Assembly (NCBI GenBank): GCA_025362495.1
Contig: JANYGI010000167.1
Location: 1-64,000, forward strand
Length of the DNA: 64,000 nucleotides
Direction of reading: 5' to 3'
DNA from: Byssovorax sp.
GTDB taxonomy: Bacteria > Myxococcota_A > Polyangia > Polyangiales > Polyangiaceae
Shown here one piece after another: positions 56,912 through 64,000 of the stretch. The position numbers were made by a program, and so were the translations under genes. A model generated the notes under the pieces. It saw only the letters and a program-made list of their open reading frames with translations, did not search any database and was not told the origin of the DNA. Within the stretch, counting starts at the first letter, position 1. Each line of letters starts with the position of its first letter.

Positions 56912-59491
56912 ATGCTGCCTCACGCGCGCCGCCTGCTCTATCGCCTCCGCGACGCCGCACGTGCCGAAGAGTCGGCGATCGCCCTGCGCCACGAGCCGAT
57001 CCCCGGCGTCGTCGAGGGCCTGTGCGATCTGCTCGATCGCGCGTCGGCGCCCGCGGCGACGGCGCCGATCGCGGCCGGCGTCGCCGCGGCGCGCGTGCTC
57101 GCGGGGCGCGACGGTCCGCGGGCGCGCGAGGCGCTGATCGACGCCCTCGACGCCGGCGCGGCGCCGATCCGCCTCGAGGCGGCCGTGGCGCTGGAGCGCT
57201 TCCTGGAGCCCGCGAGCGCGCTCGCCCTCACGCGGCGCCTCCGGCTCGACGACGCCCCGGTGGTCCGTCACGCGGCGCTCCACGCGCTGGCGAGGCTGCC
57301 CGCGCCGCCATCGCTCGGCGTCGTTCATTCGCTCGCAGATCCGGTCTGGCGCGTGCGGCGCGACGCGGTGAGGCGGATCGAGGAGCCGCCGCCGCGCGGC
57401 CTCGGCCTGGCGAGCGCGACCGCGCGGTCGGCGCCGCGATCGCCCGGAACCGCCAGATTTCTCGGCGATCTACGCGCCGCGATCGCCGCGCTCGGCCCGC
57501 TCGACGACGCGGCGAGCGCCTCGATCGCCTACCTCGAGCAGCGCACCGGGGCGCGGCTGCGCGACGGCGATCCTTCGCACGCGAACGCGAACGCGAACGC
57601 CGCGCCGCAACGCGCGCCGTGGTGGGACGAGGATCCCCCGGTGCTGCTGGAGAACGTGCGCCACGCGACCGACGCGGAGCTCGGCGCCACGCTCTTCGCG
57701 CTGCCCTCGCTGCTCACGTTCCAGGACGGTCGCCCCTACGACGAGTGCGCCCAGCGCCTCCGCGGCCACGCGATCGACGCCCTCGATCGCCTTGGATCCG
57801 AGGGCGATCTCGCCGCCGTCGTCGAGCTGCTCGCGGAGCCGCGCCGCCCGTTCGTCCGGGCCGCCGTCGAGGATCTGCTCGGTCACCTCGATCGCGCGCG
57901 GCGGACGACGCTCGCCGATCACGTCCTCCACGCGCGCCGGGCTCGCGGCGGCGCGCTCGTGTGGGCCGTCGAAGCCGCCGGCCCCGCGGCCTTCTCCGAG
58001 CGCGCCGCCGAGCTCCTTTACGACGCCTCCGAGAGCGTCCGCGAGGCCTCGATTCAAAGGCTTTCTTCGAACAGCGCCGACCACCGCGCCTGGCGGCTCG
58101 ACGCGCTCCGCGACAGCGACGATCGGGTGCGCTGCGCCGCGCTCGCCGGCCTCGGCGACGCCCCCCTCGACGTCGTGACGGAGCGCATGGACGCGGGCGG
58201 CAGCGCGATCGTGCGGCGCGCGTGGACGACCTATCGGCTGGCGCATCGCGATCGAAGCCAGGCCTCGATCGAGGCCACCGTCGCCGCGGCGCTGGCCGAT
58301 CCCGACGCGCGCGTGCGCGCCGTCGCGGCGGCGGCGATCGCGGAAGCGGGAGGCGGCGCGGCCCTCGATCCCTTCACGCGCGACGCCGACGATCGCGTGC
58401 GCGCGGCCGCCCTCACCCCCGCCCTGGCCGCGGCGATCACCCGCGATCCCGAGCGCGAGCCCAGCGTCCGCGTGGTGGCGGCGGCGGCCCGCCTCGTCGG
58501 CGTCTCTCTCGTCGCGATCGCGCCCGACGCCGCCGCGACGGAGCTCCAGAAGCGCCCACCGGCGAGGATCGAGATCAGCGAGTCACCCTACCTCCGCAAC
58601 CGACCGACCCTCGATACGCGCGAGCGAGGCCTCGCCGCGCGCCGCGACACGCGCGATGACGGGCCGCCCGATCCGCCCGCCAAACCCCTGGATTTCGCGG
58701 CGGATCGGCCCTTCGGCGCCACCGGGCTCCGCCTCCCCGCGATGGCCATCTCCGGCCGCTACGGCCTCGCCGAAGAGGCTTTTGCCGAGGCGCTCGACCG
58801 CGGCGTGAAGCTGCTGTTCTGGGAGCCCGTCTACGAAGGCCAGACTCGCTATCTGCGCCACCTCCCCGCCCACCGACGACAGACCCTCTCGCTCATCGCC
58901 GGCAGCTTCGAGGCCGATCCGCGCGAGATCCGCCGCGACGCCGAGAAGGCTCTCCGCCTGCTCCGCGTCGACGCCATCGATGTGTTCGTGCTCTTCTGGG
59001 TGCGCAGCGCCGCGCGGATGAACGACGACGTCGTCGAGGTCCTCACCCGGCTCCGCGACGACGGCCTGATCAAGACCCATGGACTCTCGACCCACCGGCG
59101 CGACCTCGCCGCCGAGGCCATCGAGCAGGGCTGGCCGTCGGTGATGGTGCGCCACAACGCCGCTCACCGCGGCGCCGAGACCGAGGTGTTTCCGCTCGCG
59201 CAGGCCCGCGGCGCCGGGGTCCTCACCTTCAGCAACATCTGTTACGGCCGCATGCTCCGACCCGAGTGGGGCTCGCCGCCGACGGCCGCGGAGTGCTATC
59301 GCTATTCGCTGAGCCAGCCCGGCGTCACCACCTGCATCTCCGGTCCACGCGACCTCGACCAGCTCCGCGAGAACCTGCCTGTCCTCGCCGATCCATCGCT
59401 CGATCCCGAGCGAATCGCGAGCCTCCAGCGCTACGGCGCCCACGTTCACCAGGATAACCGCCGCTTCTTCGAGCTGATGCGATGGCGATAG
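56912..59491 (+). CDS. HEAT-repeat protein fused to aldo/keto reductase-like domain
   Basis: About 859 residues. The first ~540 residues carry HEAT-like repeats (PVVRHAALHALARLP, PVWRVRRDAVRRI, RVRCAALAGLGDAP, RVRAVAAAAIAEAG) with a variable insert. From about residue 600 the frame reads DRPFGATGLRLPAMAISGRYG and continues as an AKR TIM barrel (EALDRGVKLLFWEPVYEG, LRLLRVDAIDVFVLFWVRS, RLRDDGLIKTHGLSTHRR, LAQARGAGVLTFSNICYG). Only the Tyr of the D-Y-K-H tetrad is evident: FWEPVY stands at F-D-T-A-x-x-Y. It may be a binding domain. ATG 56912 is preferred; GTG 56900 is possible. It overlaps the next start by 10 nt. Confidence 0.82.
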   Translation: MLPHARRLLYRLRDAARAEESAIALRHEPIPGVVEGLCDLLDRASAPAATAPIAAGVAAARVLAGRDGPRAREALIDALDAGAAPIRLEAAVALERFLEPASALALTRRLRLDDAPVVRHAALHALARLPAPPSLGVVHSLADPVWRVRRDAVRRIEEPPPRGLGLASATARSAPRSPGTARFLGDLRAAIAALGPLDDAASASIAYLEQRTGARLRDGDPSHANANANAAPQRAPWWDEDPPVLLENVRHATDAELGATLFALPSLLTFQDGRPYDECAQRLRGHAIDALDRLGSEGDLAAVVELLAEPRRPFVRAAVEDLLGHLDRARRTTLADHVLHARRARGGALVWAVEAAGPAAFSERAAELLYDASESVREASIQRLSSNSADHRAWRLDALRDSDDRVRCAALAGLGDAPLDVVTERMDAGGSAIVRRAWTTYRLAHRDRSQASIEATVAAALADPDARVRAVAAAAIAEAGGGAALDPFTRDADDRVRAAALTPALAAAITRDPEREPSVRVVAAAARLVGVSLVAIAPDAAATELQKRPPARIEISESPYLRNRPTLDTRERGLAARRDTRDDGPPDPPAKPLDFAADRPFGATGLRLPAMAISGRYGLAEEAFAEALDRGVKLLFWEPVYEGQTRYLRHLPAHRRQTLSLIAGSFEADPREIRRDAEKALRLLRVDAIDVFVLFWVRSAARMNDDVVEVLTRLRDDGLIKTHGLSTHRRDLAAEAIEQGWPSVMVRHNAAHRGAETEVFPLAQARGAGVLTFSNICYGRMLRPEWGSPPTAAECYRYSLSQPGVTTCISGPRDLDQLRENLPVLADPSLDPERIASLQRYGAHVHQDNRRFFELMRWR

Positions 59492-60471
59492 ACCACCCCG
59501 ACCTCCACCGCGCCCGGGACCCGCGCACCCCCGCCGACGTTCTCGCCCGGCTCGCCGCCTCGGTCATCGACCGACTGGCCTCGACGCCGCGCACGGCATA
59601 CGAGATCGAGCTACGCGCGGCCATCGCCGCCAACGCCAATACGCCACTTGCGCTCCTCGCCAGGCTGGCCATCGAGCACACCGCCGAGGTCGTCCACAAC
59701 CCCGCGCTCCTGTTCGTCCTGGTAGAGGACGCGAACGCGCTGACGACCGTGTTCAAAGACGCCCTCCTCCGGCTGCTCGCTCACCCCGACGTCCCCGTCG
59801 ACTGGCTCCATCACGCCGCGCGCGACAAGCAGCCCTGGGTGCGTCGCGCCGCGGCCCGCGCCCCGAGCGTGCCGGCCGAGGCGCAGCGCGCGCTGGCCAA
59901 CGATCCCGATCCCTGGGTGCTGCTCGATCTGGCGACGAATCCGCGGCTGTTACCGCATTTTCTGGAGGCCCTGGCGCAGCGCGAGCCCCCGCCGGGCAAG
60001 GGGGCCTCGCCGCTGCGACGCGCCGTCGCGGCCAACCCCTCCGCGCCGGTTCACACCCTGGAGCGCCTCGCGGAGATTGACAGTCTCCTGACGATCGTCG
60101 CCGCGAACCCGGCCCTGCCCGCTTACCTCTTCGAGAGCCTGGCGGCGCACGAAGACCCCCTGGTCCGCGCTGCCGTGGCCTCGCAGCCGGGCCTGTCTCG
60201 ACGACTCCAGCGCCAGCTCGGCCTCGATCCGGATCGCCTCGTGGTGACGGCGCTGGCGACGGCCGGCCGCGATCCCGAGCTCCTCGATCAACTCTCGCTC
60301 TCGCCGGAGCTCTCGGTCCGCAAGGCCATCATCGACAATCCCCGCGCGCCGACCTCGCTCCTGAAGCGACTCCTCTACTCCCCGACAGGCCCCCATCGAG
60401 CCGCCGCAGAGGCCGCGTTGAAGGCCCGGAGCGCCGCGGAGCTCCCCTCTACCCCGCCTTCCTCCCCATGA
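59482..60471 (+). CDS. Leucine-rich-repeat-variant/HEAT-like protein
   Basis: A 329-residue helical solenoid. Short repeats of N-P-x-A/S-x-L/T-x-L-L-x-x-L-A type occur, e.g. ANANTPLALLARLA, APSVPAEAQRALAND, ANPSAPVHTLERLAE and DNPRAPTSLLKRLL, typical of the LRV family. Its ATG overlaps the HEAT-AKR end by 10 nt, and its stop overlaps the next start as ATGA, so three genes are translationally coupled. No catalytic motif. It is probably a protein-binding partner. Confidence 0.82.
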   Translation: MAIDHPDLHRARDPRTPADVLARLAASVIDRLASTPRTAYEIELRAAIAANANTPLALLARLAIEHTAEVVHNPALLFVLVEDANALTTVFKDALLRLLAHPDVPVDWLHHAARDKQPWVRRAAARAPSVPAEAQRALANDPDPWVLLDLATNPRLLPHFLEALAQREPPPGKGASPLRRAVAANPSAPVHTLERLAEIDSLLTIVAANPALPAYLFESLAAHEDPLVRAAVASQPGLSRRLQRQLGLDPDRLVVTALATAGRDPELLDQLSLSPELSVRKAIIDNPRAPTSLLKRLLYSPTGPHRAAAEAALKARSAAELPSTPPSSP

Positions 60472-60850
60472 CCCCTGGCTGGCTCTCCGCGAGCGGAGGG
60501 GCCGAGTGGGTGCAGCTCTACCTCGGCAACCTCGTCGCGCAGATGCGCGCCCACGGGCAGCTGAGCGTCCTCGTCGACGCCATGAGCCGCGAGCCTTCGT
60601 TCGCCGAGCTCCTGCGCTCGTCGGCGATCGAGGCGTACTGGCGCAGCGCGCTCCGCCAGGCGAGGTGGTGGCCCGATCGCTCGGCCAGGGCCAGGTCTCT
60701 GCGGGGATTGAGCGGATCCTCGGCCAGCTCGCCGCGCCGCAGATCGATTGGCGAACGCAGCTCTGGCGCTTCCTGGTCCGCACGCCGACGGACTTTGGCG
60801 ACTTCGATCGTCCGGATGATCCTCATCTCGACCAGCGCGTCGCCGCGCTG
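60468..60850 (+). pseudogene. Frameshifted, truncated DUF2201/VWA-like gene
   Basis: Begins with ATG in the LRV stop (ATGA) and reads about 65 residues as a plausible helical segment (AEWVQLYLGNLVAQMRAHG, IEAYWRSALRQA). At about 60659-60663 the coding register passes to the -1 frame, which continues VVARSLGQGQVSAGIERILG, LAAPQIDWRTQLWRFL and VRTPTDFGDFDR, as in DUF2201 VWA-like metallopeptidases. It then degenerates near 60790. The zinc-peptidase front half and the VWA part are absent. DUF2201 identity is moderate. Confidence 0.55.
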
Positions 60851-60858
60851 CCTCGCGA

Positions 60859-61737
60859 TCAACACGGCTCCACGCAGACCCCACTGCGGCACTCGAGGCC
60901 CGCATTGCACACGTCGCGAAAGCCACAGTCCTGTCCGGCGCCCCGCGTTCGCAGCCGCCCGCACACGGGCGCATTCGAGCCGAACTGCCCGGGGCAAAAG
61001 AGCCCCTCCCCGCACTGGCCGCCGGGGCAGGGCTCGCCTTCTTGCGGCATGGGGAAGCACGCCACCGGGTAATAACCGCCCACCGGGGGACCTCCCGTGA
61101 AGGCGCACGTGCCGCCGGGCGCGCAGTCGTTCAGGTCGCGATCATCCCCACCGCAGTTGGCGCCGATTGGCAACGTCGCCGTGCGACACACCTGTGCGCC
61201 GCAAAATAGACCTGCCACACACTGGCGCCCATCGCATGAATCGCCCTCCGTGCCCAGGCTCGCGACGACGCACTCCCCACCACTGCACTGGTCGCCGAGA
61301 GCGCAGCCGTGCAAACTGTCGCATGCCCCGCCGAGCACGCCGCGCGCAACGCAGCTCGCCAGGATCGGCAGGAGATAATCGCGGGCGCAATAGAGCTCGT
61401 CGTCGCAATCGAAGCTCTCGCCCTTGGCGCCGAGCGTGCAAGCCTCGCCCAGCGTCTTCTTCGTGCTCTTGCAGACGCCGCCGGCGCACGTGGCGGAGCC
61501 GCTGCAGCGCTCCAGCGCGCCACCACAAGGCTGGCTGAGCGCGCGGACATCGACGCAGACACCACAACCGCCCTCGGCCGGAACGCTGCAGCTTTGACTG
61601 GAGCACTGCGAGTCGTGTCCACACGCGCTGCCGGCTGCCCGGAGCGGCACGCCACCGAGCCCACCGCAGCCGGTGAAGAGGCCAAACGAGGTGGACGCCA
61701 GGACGACGAACAAGGACCCCAGCATGCGTGCCGTCAT
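60859..61737 (-). CDS. Cys-rich lipoprotein with Dickkopf-like repeats
   Basis: A 292-residue protein. A signal peptide ends in GLFTGC, a fair lipobox. The mature part has over 30 cysteines in pairs (CSSQSC, CATCAG-type, CAGGVC, CDSLHGCALGDQC, CPGGQCGEGLFC, CNAGLECRSGVC), resembling the short C-x(3-8)-C knots common in myxobacterial outer-membrane proteins. No catalytic motif. The 3' end abuts the broken DUF2201 gene. It has no repeats longer than one knot. Confidence 0.82.
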   Translation of the reverse strand: MTARMLGSLFVVLASTSFGLFTGCGGLGGVPLRAAGSACGHDSQCSSQSCSVPAEGGCGVCVDVRALSQPCGGALERCSGSATCAGGVCKSTKKTLGEACTLGAKGESFDCDDELYCARDYLLPILASCVARGVLGGACDSLHGCALGDQCSGGECVVASLGTEGDSCDGRQCVAGLFCGAQVCRTATLPIGANCGGDDRDLNDCAPGGTCAFTGGPPVGGYYPVACFPMPQEGEPCPGGQCGEGLFCPGQFGSNAPVCGRLRTRGAGQDCGFRDVCNAGLECRSGVCVEPC

Positions 61738-61804
61738 CGCACCACGCTAGCACGGTATTCCCGGTGGGCCGGGAGAATCAGCGCGACATGTCAGATCCCA
61801 CGAA

Positions 61805-63166
61805 TCAAAGCTCGATGTGATAATCCTTGATCTTGTAGAGCAGCGCGCGGTGGCTTATCTCCAGCACCTCGGCCGCCCGCGTCCGGTTGCCCTTGGTCTT
61901 GGTCAGGGCCCGCCGGATCAAGATCTCCTCGATGATCCGCGCCGTCTTCTTGATCGACATCTCCCCGCTCTTCAGGTGCATCTGCACCGGATCCCGCGAC
62001 TCGCGCACCCGCTCCGGCAAGTCGTCGGCAGAGAGCGAGTCTCGCTCCGTCAACACCATCGCTCGCTCGATGGTGTTCTCCATCTCGCGCACGTTGCCCG
62101 GCCAGGCATACTCCAGCAATAACCTGCGCGCCTCGGCGTCGATCCCGCGGATCTGGGTGTTGAAGCGCGCGTTGTTCCGCGCCAGGAAATGGTCGAGCAG
62201 GATGGGAATGTCCTCGCGCCGCTCGCGCAGCGGCGGAACATGGATGGGCAGCACGTTGATCCGGTAATAGAGATCCTCGCGGAAGCGCCCCGCCTTGGTC
62301 TCTGCCGCCAGATCCCGGTGCGTCGCCGCCAGGATCCGCACATCGATCTTCAGATCCTTGTTGTCCCCCAGCCTTCGTATCGTCTCCTCCTGGAGCACGC
62401 GCAACAGCTTGACCTGGAGCGAGAGCGGCAATTCGCCCACCTCGTCGAGCAGCAGAGTCCCGCCATTGGCCTGCTCGAACAGCCCCGCCCGGTCGGCGAC
62501 GGCGTCGGTGAAGGCGCCGCGCCGGTAGCCGAACAGCTCGCTCTCCAGCAGCGGCTCGGGGATCGCCCCGCAGTTCACCGCCACGAACGGCCCGCCTCGC
62601 CGGCTGCTCTTGCTGTGGAGCGCGCGGGCGACAAGCTCTTTGCCGACGCCGCTCTCGCCGGTGATCAGCGCCGTGGTCTTGTACTCGGCGATCTTGGAGA
62701 TGGTCTTGAAGATGGCCTGCATCTGCGGGCTCTTGGCGAGGATGTCCTCGAAGAGGTTCTCTTTGCGGATCTCCTGGCGCAGGGCCCTGTTTTCGCGCCG
62801 GAGCGACTCCCGCTCTTCCGCCTTGCGCAGCGTGAGCAGCACCTCCTCGGCCTTGAAGGGCTTCTGGATGTAATCGTAGGCGCCGGCCTTCATCGCCTCG
62901 AGGGCGAGATCGACGTTGCCGTACGCGCTCATGACGATGACGGTGCAGTCGATCCCCTTGGCCTTGAGCGTGGCCAGTAAATCCATGCCTCCCATCTTCG
63001 GCATCTTCACGTCGGTGAGGATCACGTCGGGGCCGAATGACTCGACGAGCGCCAGCGCCTCTTCGCCGCTCGCGGCTACCTCGACCTCGTACCCGTCCCG
63101 CTTGAGGAAGGTGCGAACGACGAGCCGGAGATTCTCTTCGTCATCGACGACCAGTACGCGGCGCAT
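61805..63166 (-). CDS. NtrC-family sigma-54-dependent response regulator
   Basis: A 453-residue activator starting [14 protein letters not shown]. Receiver (1-120) with D52 in ILTDVKMP and the conserved Lys in IQKPFK. AAA+ domain (about 140-375): Walker A GESGVGKE, sigma-54-contact loop YRRGAFTDA, Walker [11 protein letters not shown], and arginine-containing ATHRDL and [11 protein letters not shown]-terminal Fis-type [29 protein letters not shown]. It activates RpoN-dependent promoters, many of which control development in myxobacteria. No partner kinase is adjacent. Confidence 0.96.
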   Translation of the reverse strand: MRRVLVVDDEENLRLVVRTFLKRDGYEVEVAASGEEALALVESFGPDVILTDVKMPKMGGMDLLATLKAKGIDCTVIVMSAYGNVDLALEAMKAGAYDYIQKPFKAEEVLLTLRKAEERESLRRENRALRQEIRKENLFEDILAKSPQMQAIFKTISKIAEYKTTALITGESGVGKELVARALHSKSSRRGGPFVAVNCGAIPEPLLESELFGYRRGAFTDAVADRAGLFEQANGGTLLLDEVGELPLSLQVKLLRVLQEETIRRLGDNKDLKIDVRILAATHRDLAAETKAGRFREDLYYRINVLPIHVPPLRERREDIPILLDHFLARNNARFNTQIRGIDAEARRLLLEYAWPGNVREMENTIERAMVLTERDSLSADDLPERVRESRDPVQMHLKSGEMSIKKTARIIEEILIRRALTKTKGNRTRAAEVLEISHRALLYKIKDYHIEL

Positions 63167-63376
63167 GCTTCTTCCTCGCAAACTTTTCTACACCCGGGGG
63201 CACCGGGGCCGCAACGAGTTGCGAGGCGCAGCGCAGCGTCGCCATCCGTGGCAGCGCGCCGAGATCGCGGTGCGTCGGCGATTTCGCGGCTTTTCGGCGA
63301 TTGACGCAGGCCTTTTGGGCTGTCATTTCGCGCGGGCGCCGGCCTCCGCCGTCGCGCACGGAGAGCAGAGCTGGCC

Positions 63377-64000
63377 ATGAGCATGAAGGATCGCCTCGTC
63401 GAGCAGGGAAAGAAGCTCGCGTCATCGGGCCCGGTGGTGCGGCTCATCAGCAACGACGGGGTGATGCGCGTCGCCACCGGGGTGATGGATGCGCGAACGC
63501 GGCTCTCGGCGGCCGCCGAGCACGCCTCGGAGGCCTGGAACATCCTGCTCAACGGCCACGCGATGCCCAACATCGATCCGGCCCTCGAAGGCGAGACCGA
63601 GGCGAAGGGTGACCGCGCGCCGAAGCCGAAGACCAACGGCGCTGCCGCCGCGCCCGCCGCGTCCCCCGAGAGCGCCCCCGCTCCGAAGACGCAGCCGAGC
63701 AGCGCCCCGACCGGCAGCGCCGAGCAGAAGCTCGCGAGCCAGATGGCCTCGCGCGGCGCGCTCTCGCGCATCGGCGGCAAAGACGTCTTCGAGAAGTGCT
63801 TCAAGTTCATGACCGCGGACAACGCCCGCGCGATGGGCGTTTACCCCTTCTTTCGCCCGCTCGATTTCAACAACGGGCCGGAGGCGCAGCTCGAGGGCCG
63901 CAAGGTCATCATGCTCGGGTCGAACAACTACCTCGGCCTGACGACGCACCCGCGCGTGCGCGAAGCGGCCAAGGAAGCCATCGACAAGTACGGCACGAGC
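63377..64000 (+). CDS. Alpha-oxoamine synthase-type PLP enzyme, truncated by window edge
   Basis: The first 208 residues are present. Residues 1-70 are helical. Residues about 75-115 form a Pro/Ala/Ser/Lys linker. The catalytic domain then begins [20 protein letters not shown] and [16 protein letters not shown], a family signature shared by serine palmitoyltransferase, KBL, BioF and ALA synthase. The N-terminal extension of over 110 residues is unusual. ATG 63377 follows GGAGAGCAG; a second in-frame ATG lies 6 nt later. Sphingolipid-type synthesis is plausible for a myxobacterium, but the PLP lysine is outside the window. Confidence 0.85.
   Translation, partial: MSMKDRLVEQGKKLASSGPVVRLISNDGVMRVATGVMDARTRLSAAAEHASEAWNILLNGHAMPNIDPALEGETEAKGDRAPKPKTNGAAAAPAASPESAPAPKTQPSSAPTGSAEQKLASQMASRGALSRIGGKDVFEKCFKFMTADNARAMGVYPFFRPLDFNNGPEAQLEGRKVIMLGSNNYLGLTTHPRVREAAKEAIDKYGTS

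Overview
The window is about 70% G+C and gene-dense on both strands. It looks like chromosomal DNA of a myxobacterium (Myxococcota, probably Polyangiales/Sorangiineae). Supporting signs are a secreted Cys-rich protein ending in a MYXO-CTERM-type tail, two Hanks-type Ser/Thr kinases, a hybrid histidine kinase, a sigma-54 response regulator, and several low-complexity lipoproteins. No rRNA, intact tRNA, CRISPR array, phage gene or transposase was recognised. The taxonomic placement is inference from gene content only.

Layout. 1-6.8 kb: two overlapping COG3541-type nucleotidyltransferases, a HIT hydrolase, an acidic-N-terminus protein, a NarL-type regulator, two small unknowns and a redoxin-fold lipoprotein. 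6.8-15.7 kb: a PhnD-like binding protein, a lipoprotein, and a two-gene 2-hydroxyacyl-CoA-dehydratase/activase system diverging from a TetR regulator with a perfect palindromic operator between them. 15.8-26.4 kb: a 1235-residue kelch/Cys-rich surface protein, two Ser/Thr kinases, TerB-like, PEGA, EEP-nuclease and Sel1 proteins. 26.7-29.3 kb: a TIR/NB-ARC/TPR (NLR-like) gene split by a frameshift. 29.4-33.8 kb: cysteine synthase, hybrid kinase, dienelactone hydrolase and DUF427. 33.8-40.5 kb: a reductive pyrimidine catabolism operon (preA, preT, dihydropyrimidinase, beta-ureidopropionase, semialdehyde dehydrogenase). 40.6-45.2 kb: DUF1704, PhoH and Dus. 45.2-50.1 kb: an accessory patch with a decayed AbiE toxin-antitoxin, a 12 x 22-bp tandem array, and an SNF2 helicase coupled to a zinc-ribbon protein. 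50.3-55.1 kb: GH13 enzyme, SthA and class I lysyl-tRNA synthetase. 55.1-60.9 kb: HEAT/LRV repeat proteins, including a HEAT-aldo/keto-reductase fusion, and a broken DUF2201 gene. 60.9-64 kb: Cys-rich lipoprotein, NtrC-type regulator and the start of an alpha-oxoamine synthase.

Genes that clearly work together are the pyrimidine operon (uracil to a semialdehyde and acyl-CoA), the dehydratase/activase pair under a probable TetR switch, the helicase/zinc-ribbon pair, and the HEAT-AKR/LRV/DUF2201 set joined by overlapping start and stop codons. The best candidates for new biology are the frameshifted NLR-like gene, the 22-bp array beside the helicase pair, and the HEAT-AKR fusion with a degenerate catalytic tetrad. 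Intergenic palindromes of three kinds occur, one of them in two copies.
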